This document shows, in pieces, positions 20,990 to 28,965 of a stretch of DNA of 35,819 bases. The translations under genes and the position numbers were made by a program. Position 1 is the first letter of the stretch, and every line of letters begins with the position of its first letter. The notes beneath the pieces were generated by a model that had not been told where the DNA came from, searched no databases, and was given only the letters and a program-made list of their open reading frames with translations. This stretch comes from Symsagittifera roscoffensis (taxonomy: Eukaryota; Xenacoelomorpha; Acoela; Convolutidae): assembly GCF_963678635.1 (NCBI RefSeq), contig NC_087071.1:22723194-22759012 (forward strand), read 5' to 3'.

Positions 20990-21174
20990 TACGAACAATT
21001 TTCAGTAGAACTGATATTTTTTTATTGTTTGTAATTTTCATAACATTTTTATCATCCCTCATTTTGACAATATGTAAATGTATAAAGAAAGCAATCTTCA
21101 CATTTGCCCTAGCAACAATCCTTCTAATTCTTTTTTTGGAAGAATATTATAATAAACATAAACCTTCCCACTAA
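20986..21174 (+). CDS. Second small hydrophobic membrane protein (62 aa)
   Basis: Starts at the ATG of the ATGA overlap with the preceding ORF. Two hydrophobic segments, about residues 10-29 (DIFLLFVIFITFLSSLILTI) and 36-50, are separated by the basic turn CKCIKK; the acidic/polar end is EEYYNKHKPSH. This is compatible with a two-span hairpin topology. Close coupling to the 76-aa ORF suggests co-translation by termination-reinitiation, but this is inference. Its stop is six bases before the next open frame begins, in a third reading frame. Confidence 0.5.
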   Translation: MIRTIFSRTDIFLLFVIFITFLSSLILTICKCIKKAIFTFALATILLILFLEEYYNKHKPSH

Positions 21175-21179
21175 AGTAA

Positions 21180-22316
21180 CAATTCAAAAATCCATCAAAA
21201 ATTGCTACCCAACAGTCACAAAGTCAGTCTTCACCGACATCATCCCAAGATAACCAAACACCACCTTCAATTACTCAAAATCCTCAAACATCTACACGAA
21301 TTTCTTTTCAAGACAATCCATACACTTTTGAAGAACGACATGCTCGTTTATCAGAACCACTAGAACCAGTTCAACGACAAGCACCTCTAAGCGAACCAAC
21401 ATATAACCTATACCCAACACTACCACAAGAACTAAGTAGAATAAGAAATCCTAATCAAAACCAAAATACAGTCGAAATAAATAGACAAATTATACATCCT
21501 CGACGAAACAGAAATTTTCAAACTCCCCGAGTTCATTTTGATATACCTCAATCCCCATCACAAAACACTCCAGAAAACCCCATTGGTATATTACCAGAAA
21601 CCCCTACGCTTCTTTCACAACGTAGCACCTCAAGCCTACCATCAGATTACTTAGGTTCAACACCAACATCTGAACAAATACGTGAAAATCCCTTTAACCC
21701 CCCAAACCAGGCATCACGACTACCATATTGGACAACACATTCATTTACACAAGGTGAATTAAATTTAGTCAATAATCCAATAGATATTTCTACGGATACA
21801 ACAACATCCTCATCACTACCAGAAACATTATCACTACCATCAACACCATCAATAAGCCAGATTTCACCACCACCTTTTAACTTAAATTTTCCAAATAATC
21901 TCGACGCCAGATATCGAGAACAATCATCAATAAATATTCCTTTAAGACTAGATTGGAATACATTTACAGCACCTCCACCATTATTTGGACAACATCAAGA
22001 AAGTAACCGCCTTCATAACTGGGCACTTAATAGATTACAATATCGCCAAGATATTCACAACGATATCCGTGATCACAATATTCAAATACTCCAACAAAAC
22101 AGTTTACAATTAAAGTTTGAAATCACAGTTAAGTTAAATAATATTACCCAACATCCCTACCCATTAAATCCACCTAACATAACAGCTCAATCACTACCAC
22201 CACCGTTTATAACTACTGAAGTAATATACAAATACGACAGATATACCAAAAACACAATTGGATACATTACATTTTATAATCCATACTCAGGATTATCATA
22301 CACATGTATATTCTAA
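21180..22316 (+). CDS. ATG-less 378-codon open frame, accessory protein of unknown function
   Basis: Codon-by-codon reading from 21180 (after TAA at 21177) to TAA at 22314-22316 finds no stop and no ATG in 378 codons, so gene callers that need a start codon miss it. The first 250 residues are Gln/Pro/Ser/Thr/Asn-rich and look disordered. The last 110 are mixed and look folded (LHNWALNRLQYRQ, LQLKFEITVKLNN, TIGYITFYNPYSG). There is no signal peptide or membrane span. Its end overlaps the env ATG by 13 nt. A strong pyrimidine-rich acceptor TTTCTTTTCAAG|AC (cut 21312/21313) is in phase with the gag donor, the likeliest source of a start. Frameshifting from the preceding ORF fails because this frame is closed at 21177. 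Confidence 0.72.
   Translation, partial: QFKNPSKIATQQSQSQSSPTSSQDNQTPPSITQNPQTSTRISFQDNPYTFEERHARLSEPLEPVQRQAPLSEPTYNLYPTLPQELSRIRNPNQNQNTVEINRQIIHPRRNRNFQTPRVHFDIPQSPSQNTPENPIGILPETPTLLSQRSTSSLPSDYLGSTPTSEQIRENPFNPPNQASRLPYWTTHSFTQGELNLVNNPIDISTDTTTSSSLPETLSLPSTPSISQISPPPFNLNFPNNLDARYREQSSINIPLRLDWNTFTAPPPLFGQHQESNRLHNWALNRLQYRQDIHNDIRDHNIQILQQNSLQLKFEITVKLNNITQHPYPLNPPNITAQSLPPPFITTEVIYKYDRYTKNTIGYITFYNPYSGLSYTCIF
21300..21313 (+). promoter_or_regulatory. Candidate splice acceptor ending at 21312
   Basis: TTTCTTTTCAAG|A is the best pyrimidine-rich acceptor near the start of the ATG-less frame. The exon would begin at the second base of a GAC codon, which fits the single base left by the gag donor. 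Confidence 0.45.
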
Positions 22317-24922
22317 AATTATTAATTTTTCTCCAACTCCTTTTTCTAGTAATCTCAAATCAAAACATAAACCCTTCCCCTCGTACAGGACCACAAGATT
22401 TATTAGTAACACATTACGATTGTGAAGAAAATGAACAAAAAACACTACATAAATATGCAATAAATCAAGTATCACAATGTGAAACAGAACCACAAGCTAT
22501 AGAAACCACAGATGTAATAGCAACACTCTATTCAAAAGCCCGAGCAACAACAGTTACAGGTTATAAATTCACAGCAACATTTTCAGAAAAGAAAGTACAT
22601 TGTTCACAAGTCTCGAACGGAAACAAAAACCGACTTGACCATGAATCATTCTATCAGAGTAATATAGAACGTCTTTTACATCTCAATCCCGACGATTGTA
22701 AAAATGAATTACTTAGACTAAACATCACACAAAATAAAAACTCCGCAAGAAAGTTAGTTAATTTTCAAGTTTTTTCAGACTCTGTACATCAATCACAACT
22801 TGAAAGACACCAAGGACATATAAAACTAGACGAAAAATACCCGTATAACGGCGCACACGGACGATTAACCTATGACCTACACGATAAACATTGGATACCA
22901 CACATTGGTATAAATGACCCATCAAACTGCAAAGCAGACACAAAAAATAAAGGATACCAAGAAATAATGTTTTTCGATTGGAAAATACAACTCGAAAAAA
23001 TACAACTAACACGAGATTTATCAGATAATACAATGATCTATCAAGGAATCCGATTACCTTGTAAAAATGATCAAGGTTATTGCGACCCTACAACGAGAAC
23101 ACAAGCAACCATTGTTTGGTTCCCCGAAGATACATGTACAACATTTCAAGTAGCAAAAATACACGCTCGTATGATAAAATTTCACGAAAAATATTTTATA
23201 CAATCAATTCCATATGAACAAGTCCATCCATCACGAAAACTAAGTTCTAATTTTAGAAACATAGACAATATAGAAAATAAATTGACACGTTTTCAAATAT
23301 ATCAAGAAACAGAACTTGCATGTAAATACAGGAATCCACTTCACAGAACACAATACTCTGAAATATTAGTTGAATACGAAAAAGGATTCGACATGACCAC
23401 TGGAAAAGTAAAAATCGACCCATATGCCACAGGTCATCCTCCAAACGAAGGAACATCCTATATACCAGTTAATTTTGAAAAAAGCAACGGACAACCTGGT
23501 GGACATCTAAAACCCCATGACACCAGAAGCACACGCTTACAAGAATTATCACTAATGAATACTACATATTTCGGTAATATCCACTATGATATTCATTTAG
23601 ATATGAAACTAGATTATACAATTAGCCGAATTTTTCAAGAAATGTCACTCTCCGAATTAGAAACACTACACCAACTATGCGAATTAGAACGAACACAAAT
23701 ATTACAATCACTTGCACTAGCAGTATTAAAAATACCCTATGCAGGATACTTATTATCTGGAAATAGATCAAATTTTTTAGACTATGAAGGAAACATCTTA
23801 TGGTTTTATACTTGTACTAAAAAAGTATCACCACTATACGTTTTTGAAGATAAACGATGTTATAAAAGAATCCCTATCTTTTATAAGAATAAAGTACATT
23901 TCGTGGATACACTTTCACGAAGAACCTATTTCTGGGATACCGCAGTCCCATGTGGATCAGAAAACAGCCACAATGTAGTACAACTAAACCCTGATGAAAA
24001 TAAATATTATCTTCTCACTCCATATCCCACATTAATGCAATCACTCAAAAAATTTTCACCAGAAAGCATTCGCGCTATTGCTCGAAACCCAAATATAGAC
24101 TTACAATCAATAGGAATCTATTCAAAATCAGATATTCAACATCACATTAGAACACAACAATTCCAAGAATTACTAACACAAATGGACACTATACAAAGAC
24201 AATCAATAGACCAAAATTTACGCAAACTTGCAGAAACCGCAGGATTTGCCGATATCTACACGCAAGACTATAGCGGATATTTTAAAGACATTAAAGATTA
24301 TATATATCTAAACGGTGAAAAATACCGTCCCCAAGATATATCACCAATTAACATTTTTAGCTTTGTTACACTCAAAAATGAGATCCTCGATTTTCTAGGA
24401 TGGCCCTACTACATCTTAGAAAAATTGACTATTTTATACGCAATGTTTAACTTTATTGGATTTCTTTTCTCACTTTTAAAAGGAATCTACAACACATGTG
24501 CTATACACACACAAGTAAACAGACAAGCAAGCGTAGCACGCATACTCTTTGCAGGATTTTTTGGAATCTTTTCTACATCTATAAACAAAATTCTTTTAGA
24601 CGCACAAATAAAAGAATATAACACAAAAATAGCAACACGACAAAATACATACGACGAAGAACATAACAATGTAGACATAACGCCAACGGCACCACAATTA
24701 CCACCCCTACCAAATAACCATCCACTATCCCTAGTCCCACGAAATTTTCGAAATTTAGCCATCACACATAATCCAAATTTTCGACTCACCACATCACAAA
24801 GTCCCATCCAACATATAATGACACACCAGTCACAAGATGATAATACTTATGAACAAATTATTGAACAACCCCATACCACCGCTTTTCAGTCTCAAAATAA
24901 TCATTTTTTTAGCCCACGATGA
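22304..24922 (+). CDS. env: Envelope-like membrane glycoprotein (872 aa)
   Basis: Residues 1-18 are a hydrophobic signal peptide. The ectodomain has many cysteines and N-glycosylation sites (NIT, NTT, NRS). Around residues 455-600 a block LCELERTQ, GNRSNFL, RCYKRIPI (C519), FVDTLSRRTYFWD and LTPYP recalls, by my memory of its layout, the glycoprotein of chuvirus-type negative-strand RNA viruses rather than the baculovirus-F-like Env of insect errantiviruses. The membrane anchor is about 708-730, with a second hydrophobic stretch near 744-760 and a 110-residue Pro/His/Asn-rich tail. RSTR at 408-411 is a minimal furin-type site, but no fusion peptide follows it. The ORF starts inside the preceding frame and ends in ATGA shared with the next. 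Likely role: particle surface protein. No breaks seen. Confidence 0.75.
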   Translation: MYILKLLIFLQLLFLVISNQNINPSPRTGPQDLLVTHYDCEENEQKTLHKYAINQVSQCETEPQAIETTDVIATLYSKARATTVTGYKFTATFSEKKVHCSQVSNGNKNRLDHESFYQSNIERLLHLNPDDCKNELLRLNITQNKNSARKLVNFQVFSDSVHQSQLERHQGHIKLDEKYPYNGAHGRLTYDLHDKHWIPHIGINDPSNCKADTKNKGYQEIMFFDWKIQLEKIQLTRDLSDNTMIYQGIRLPCKNDQGYCDPTTRTQATIVWFPEDTCTTFQVAKIHARMIKFHEKYFIQSIPYEQVHPSRKLSSNFRNIDNIENKLTRFQIYQETELACKYRNPLHRTQYSEILVEYEKGFDMTTGKVKIDPYATGHPPNEGTSYIPVNFEKSNGQPGGHLKPHDTRSTRLQELSLMNTTYFGNIHYDIHLDMKLDYTISRIFQEMSLSELETLHQLCELERTQILQSLALAVLKIPYAGYLLSGNRSNFLDYEGNILWFYTCTKKVSPLYVFEDKRCYKRIPIFYKNKVHFVDTLSRRTYFWDTAVPCGSENSHNVVQLNPDENKYYLLTPYPTLMQSLKKFSPESIRAIARNPNIDLQSIGIYSKSDIQHHIRTQQFQELLTQMDTIQRQSIDQNLRKLAETAGFADIYTQDYSGYFKDIKDYIYLNGEKYRPQDISPINIFSFVTLKNEILDFLGWPYYILEKLTILYAMFNFIGFLFSLLKGIYNTCAIHTQVNRQASVARILFAGFFGIFSTSINKILLDAQIKEYNTKIATRQNTYDEEHNNVDITPTAPQLPPLPNNHPLSLVPRNFRNLAITHNPNFRLTTSQSPIQHIMTHQSQDDNTYEQIIEQPHTTAFQSQNNHFFSPR

Positions 24923-26724
24923 GCCGCCAACTTGGATCACTACACCGATCAAATTCCCACCCAACCAATCTTACCTCTCCAATCCCAATAATACCACTTT
25001 TTGCTTTTCCGCCACCCGATTTTCCATCTAGTAATGTAACATCAGGCATGAATTCCGACACTAATTCACACATTTCAGTTTTATATTCCATCTCACAACT
25101 CAATAACCCGAATATTGAAACCCCCGATGAATTTGCCGACTCAGAACCATCCCCATCCAATAATTTTCATAACTCTTCTAAATTTTCTCAACCCCCTTTT
25201 CAACCCATATTATCCAATAACCCTGACCCAATCACTCCCACACCCTCTTATGCTTCCCAAGTTACCCCAACCTACTCCTCATACCATTCTGACCAATCAT
25301 CTCATTCTCCAGACACCCCCCGAATCTCCCCAGAGCTAGATAATTTTATTACCCTTCAACAACAACCCTACCACCTCCATACCCCAACAATAAACCAAAT
25401 CTCCTCCACAATAAATTCATCCAACCCCCCTACCCCTACACCCTCTTCAAATTATACTGAATCATTAGCACCATCGTCCACATCAACTGAATCTTCACTC
25501 AACACTAATAGAGCTTACCGCACTTTTAAAAGAAAGTTCCCCAACCATCCTTTCCCAGCAAAACCAGGAACAGCCCGTGAATACATCAACCACCCCAAGC
25601 ATACTAACACAAAAGAATTTTTAGCCATCACCTTACCCTCATTCCCACAATACACCTTAAACACCCCCCACGACACTAACGAAACACGCAACTTTGTAGA
25701 TGAATACGTTTTAATGCCCACTCTCTCTTGGACCTCATATTATCATTTTACTAACCCTCTTTGCTTACCTTTATCTAACACTCACATCGATATAGAGCGA
25801 AATACGGACATGCTATATCGACTCACTACACCACTAACCGCTAGACAATTTACTTACGTTGGATATAAAAAATCACTAAAAACACACACTGCACCTAGAG
25901 CTAACGAATATACACTCGAATACTATGATCACAACATCATCAGAGCTAACCAAGATCAATTCTTAGACGATGATCGCTTCGCTAATCCACAAATTACCGA
26001 GAAATTTTTCATCAAGACACCATATATATTTACACTAAACATCTTCGACCGAAAGTTTGATCACATTATTTCAGAAGCACTAACAGACACACAAGCATAC
26101 GAAAGTTTTAAAGAACGCTTCCAAATATTTTCACTAACCTTTCATTTCCTTGCACCACACGAAAGAGATTTACACTGCTCACACGATATTATGTTGCGCA
26201 CTAAACAAACCCACACATATAGTTATTACCGCTTCATCCAAAATCACTTTGACCTACACACACCCTCTAGACAACCACACCATCGCTTTCAATTCATTAA
26301 TTCCAAATACACTTCACCATTTTTCCTAAATTTCACATATTGCATTAAAGATACTAACCTTCATGGTATTCTTCGCAATTATGATCCCATAACCCAAATG
26401 TACATCTTCTGTCCCATCACCAAGACCTTCAACGCCGAAGAATCCCGACCCTTCCTTATCCCGCACGAGTTTGTACAACCCATAGAAATCCCAATTTTAG
26501 ACTTCATCCACAACACTAAATTCAATCACAAATTATATAATCTAATCCAAAACACACCTTATGAGTTTGCAGTTGGCACTGAAGAACTAACCACTATTAA
26601 GGCACTTCAATTGCTTTGGCCACTGCTTCAGACTAAAAATATCATCCGCATCTTAGCTAAACTACTAACAAATTCCGATCTCATCCACGACATCTTCCCC
26701 CACGGTTTTTTCCCCGACGACTAA
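24919..26724 (+). CDS. 601-aa protein of unknown function downstream of env
   Basis: The ATG overlaps the env stop as ATGA (24919-24922). Residues 1-205 are Pro/Ser/Asn/Thr-rich and probably disordered. From FKRKF at about 207 to the end the sequence is mixed, Phe/Tyr/His-rich and looks folded (FVDEYVLMPTLSWTSYY, RFQIFSLTFHFLAPHERD, ALQLLWPLLQTKNIIRIL). There is no signal peptide or membrane span, so it is probably cytosolic or nuclear. No known family recognised. Its base use has more T and C and less A than gag-pol, which suggests separate acquisition. A strong acceptor TCATTTTTTTAG ends at 24912, six bases before the ATG, so it may have its own spliced mRNA. A consensus splice donor begins three bases after its stop. 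Confidence 0.72.
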   Translation: MSRQLGSLHRSNSHPTNLTSPIPIIPLFAFPPPDFPSSNVTSGMNSDTNSHISVLYSISQLNNPNIETPDEFADSEPSPSNNFHNSSKFSQPPFQPILSNNPDPITPTPSYASQVTPTYSSYHSDQSSHSPDTPRISPELDNFITLQQQPYHLHTPTINQISSTINSSNPPTPTPSSNYTESLAPSSTSTESSLNTNRAYRTFKRKFPNHPFPAKPGTAREYINHPKHTNTKEFLAITLPSFPQYTLNTPHDTNETRNFVDEYVLMPTLSWTSYYHFTNPLCLPLSNTHIDIERNTDMLYRLTTPLTARQFTYVGYKKSLKTHTAPRANEYTLEYYDHNIIRANQDQFLDDDRFANPQITEKFFIKTPYIFTLNIFDRKFDHIISEALTDTQAYESFKERFQIFSLTFHFLAPHERDLHCSHDIMLRTKQTHTYSYYRFIQNHFDLHTPSRQPHHRFQFINSKYTSPFFLNFTYCIKDTNLHGILRNYDPITQMYIFCPITKTFNAEESRPFLIPHEFVQPIEIPILDFIHNTKFNHKLYNLIQNTPYEFAVGTEELTTIKALQLLWPLLQTKNIIRILAKLLTNSDLIHDIFPHGFFPDD

Positions 26725-26727
26725 CAG

Positions 26728-26805
26728 GTAAGTATGAATTAAATGAATATTACTAACTAATTAAAATATTAAAAACTCACCATTCTTTATCCATGTTTTC
26801 TTTAG
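26728..26805 (+). other. Consensus 78-nt intron directly after the last stop codon
   Basis: CAG|GTAAGTAT at the 5' end, branch point TACTAAC at 26751-26757, and TTTTCTTTAG| at the 3' end are all near-perfect. The stop codon is three bases upstream of the junction, so splicing here would not trigger decay. The intron could survive retrotransposition only if the packaged RNA stays unspliced. Confidence 0.65.
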
Positions 26806-26936
26806 ATTTTTAGTCTTCATCCGACGATCACCTACAAAAACCACAAAAAACAAATAAAGATCGCAAATTTCATCAAACAGATTTCAACAATTCTATTAAT
26901 CTCTTACACTTATAAATTTATAAATTTAATACCAAT

Positions 26937-27074
26937 GCAGTAAATTCATTTCTAAAATTTTCCCCACAAGCAGTAAATCTAATTATGATGAAAATTTGTA
27001 ACTTAAAATTCCCCCATAACTAGCAGTAAATTTCCAAATTCTATGCAGTAAATTAATAAGAAGCAAATGCAGTA
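26937..27074 (+). repeat. GCAGTAAAT motif cluster
   Basis: GCAGTAAAT at 26937-26945, 26970-26978, 27023-27031 and 27045-27053, plus GCAGTA at 27069-27074. The spacing is irregular (33, 53, 22 and 24 nt), which fits repeated protein-binding sites better than a tandem duplication. Confidence 0.55.
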
Positions 27075-27576
27075 CTAACCTTTTGATATTCTCATTCATT
27101 CGCACAGAAATTCTATCCACACTCGCACAGCTCGCCCACGAAGAATTGTTTAAAATAATGAATTTCAGTTTCAAGTTTTCACACTAAACAACTCTAACAT
27201 ATAATAACATGTTTCAAACCTTCCTTTAACCCGGTTGGAAAGGAATCATATACTAAACAAAACTAACCAACGCAGCTTACTAAATACCACAAATCATAGA
27301 ATAACAGCATGACTAAGAAAAGGAAACCAACGGTACCCAAACCGGATTAACCCAGTTTAAAACTGGATAATTTATTCTTTTGAAGACTATTATAAAGTCT
27401 AAGAAAGAAATAATAAAACACAAAAAAGTCGAAAGACAAACCCATACCACGAACAATTTGCTTTTTGGAAAAAGGACATAACCAACAAGACATAAGAAAA
27501 ACCACAACAAACCCAACATAAAACGTTGTCACATAACAGGACCCCTCACAAAAACCGCATGAAATCATACTCCCAC

Positions 27577-27642
27577 TCCTGGCCTAACCCACCAGGAAGG
27601 ACGTCCTGAGCATGCTCTATAGCCGGCCTAACCCACCGCGCT
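27577..27642 (+). other. Twin hairpins with identical nine-base loops
   Basis: TCCTGG/CCAGGA (27577-27582 with 27592-27597) and AGCCGG/CCGCGCT (27621-27626 with 27636-27642, one bulge) both enclose the loop CCTAACCCA. The stems differ yet stay paired. Confidence 0.55.
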
Positions 27643-27678
27643 ACATCCACGCTTTGTGACCACACCTCTATTTTTAAT

Positions 27679-27706
27679 AAGAGCTACTCAAGTGTGAGTA
27701 ACTCTT
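27679..27706 (+). other. Strong hairpin in the 3' region
   Basis: AAGAGCTACTCA pairs with TGAGTAACTCTT around loop AGTG: eleven pairs and one C/A mismatch. It lies 36 nt after the twin hairpins. Confidence 0.55.
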
Positions 27707-28331
27707 CAAAATAACCGAACTAAAACAAAAAGCTTTTGTGAAAACAACTAACTAAAATCATAATTAAAAAATATTAAACTAATTAAATGTTTTATAAAAT
27801 GTAAATTACATTATGCAATACATAGATCAGAATACAACACCAAGGACGAACATCTAAAGACAAAACGACCCCACTACGCTCGAGAGAGAATGGCCAACCA
27901 CAATCGATATGCCACTCACAATCACAACTCAAAGGATTTAGAGTACGACTTGACTTCGCAGAAAAGGACTTCATTGAACTAGACCAATGACCACCTCGAT
28001 GCTCAAGTATACGTACAGATCCGAGTAACCAGGCATCCCCTCCACGCACAATCTCCACGCCATTCCCAAATTAGATCAGACACAAAAGAAGTTCTCCACG
28101 CAGAACAGAAAAACCTGACATAGCAAACCATTCTGAAATCAGATTTGAGTTTGTTGCAAAGACTTAGTCGTTGTCACTAGAAGACACAACGTCTTATGTC
28201 TCTAACTCCAGCTTCCTGGAACTTCTTTAACAAAGAAGAAACCGAAGAAATAAGATGTTCGCCAAACACCAACGTCCATCATCCATCCTTCGAATTGCAG
28301 AAGAACTATTCTAAAAAACTCTGTAAAACCC

Positions 28332-28338
28332 GGATGGG
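28332..28338 (+). other. Polypurine tract (short)
   Basis: GGATGGG directly before the 3' LTR is in the position of the plus-strand primer. It is short and interrupted by a T, so the exact primer is uncertain. Confidence 0.5.
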
Positions 28339-28748
28339 TGGAACCTGATCTAAACTACATTTTATGATTGGATAATTTAGATATTTTACCAATGTAAAGT
28401 ATTTAATATTAACCAATCATGATCCATCTAACTAACAACCCACTTATTTGTAAGTGCTGAAGTTACTTGTAATTTCAGCACCAGAGAGATTTGAATTTAA
28501 CTTAGAAATTAGTTGGACTCTCCCGAGCACTTCAGCAGCCGCAATAAACCAGTATACCCTAGATCTATTGAGCCTAGCAGAGACTAGTTAAACAACCTGA
28601 GACTAGATAGTATAAGAGTAAGATTAGGATCGGTATTAGACTAAGAAGTTGCACGAATCTATCCGGCCGAAAATAAGATAGCGTGACGAGCAGACGGTGT
28701 ACCCTATCCGAAATTACTCTATGAGTTAACCAACTCGGTCCTAACTCA
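28339..28748 (+). repeat. 3' LTR (410 bp)
   Basis: Same sequence as 9835-10244, from TGGAACC to CTAACTCA. No differences found by eye. Confidence 0.93.
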
Positions 28749-28752
28749 CTTT
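28749..28752. repeat. Target-site duplication, right copy (CTTT)
   Basis: CTTT follows the final CA of the 3' LTR and matches 9831-9834. Confidence 0.85.
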
Positions 28753-28798
28753 GTCTCTAAATGCTATGATCAGTTTATATAGGTTCAGTATTTATTAC

Positions 28799-28965
28799 CA
28801 TCAGACCGCCACCAATTGGTACAGGAGCTAGAAGAACCAGTTTCATGATTGCTACAAGAACATTCTGTACTACTTGGGGGAGTAAGCAGTTCCGCTTGTT
28901 TTTGATTATAGCAAGCAAGTTAGAGCCTTGCCGGGCTATTGTGTTCAATTTATTTCCAAAAATAA
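28799..28965 (-). CDS. Possible minus-strand host exon encoding a hydrophobic segment
   Basis: On the minus strand, TTTTTCAG ends at 28966 and GTAATA begins at 28798, enclosing 167 nt open in one frame (two bases plus 55 codons). It encodes a basic stretch (KNKRNCLLPQ) then a membrane-like segment VLVAIMKLVLLAPVPIGGG. It looks like an internal exon of a membrane protein I cannot name. If real, its next exon lies left of the LTR element, so the element would sit in this gene's intron. Confidence 0.35.

Larger units (their letters stand above)
26806..28338 (+). other. Long structured 3' non-coding region
   Basis: No plus-strand ORF of note; minus-strand frames here (27313-27568, 27792-28058) look like by-products of A-rich sequence. 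It contains GCAGTAAAT repeats, twin hairpins, a long hairpin (listed separately) and CTTCTTT/AAAGAAG at 28222-28238. Likely RNA export, packaging or stability signals. Confidence 0.5.
9835..28748 (+). mobile_element. Giant Ty3/Gypsy-type LTR retroelement with envelope and accessory genes (18,914 bp)
   Basis: The element is bounded by two 410-bp LTRs that look identical by eye, start TG, end CA and are flanked by CTTT. Internal order: PBS, leader, 155-aa ORF, gag-pol, integrase C-terminus out of frame, spacer, 76-aa and 62-aa membrane ORFs, 378-codon ATG-less frame, envelope-like 872-aa ORF, 601-aa ORF, intron, structured 3' region, PPT. The domain order protease-RT-RNase H-integrase and the GPY/F motif place it in Ty3/Gypsy (Metaviridae). 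Typical members are 5-12 kb, so this one is unusually long, mainly from a 600-residue gag N-terminus, about 6.5 kb of post-pol genes and long non-coding ends. Identical LTRs imply a recent insertion. The integrase frameshift makes this copy unlikely to move by itself. Confidence 0.93.

Noticed and set aside
20986-21179. Minus-one frameshift from the 62-aa ORF into the ATG-less frame
   Set aside because: The target frame has TAA at 21177-21179, after the donor frame has already stopped at 21174, so a simple shift cannot enter it.
27313-27568. Two minus-strand hydrophobic ORFs in the element's 3' region
   Set aside because: Antisense of A-rich sequence; no start context or conservation evidence.
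27565-27650. tRNA-derived SINE read on the minus strand (box-A-like GCGCGGTGGGTTAGG)
   Set aside because: No box B at the expected distance; the repeat is better explained by the twin hairpins with shared loops.
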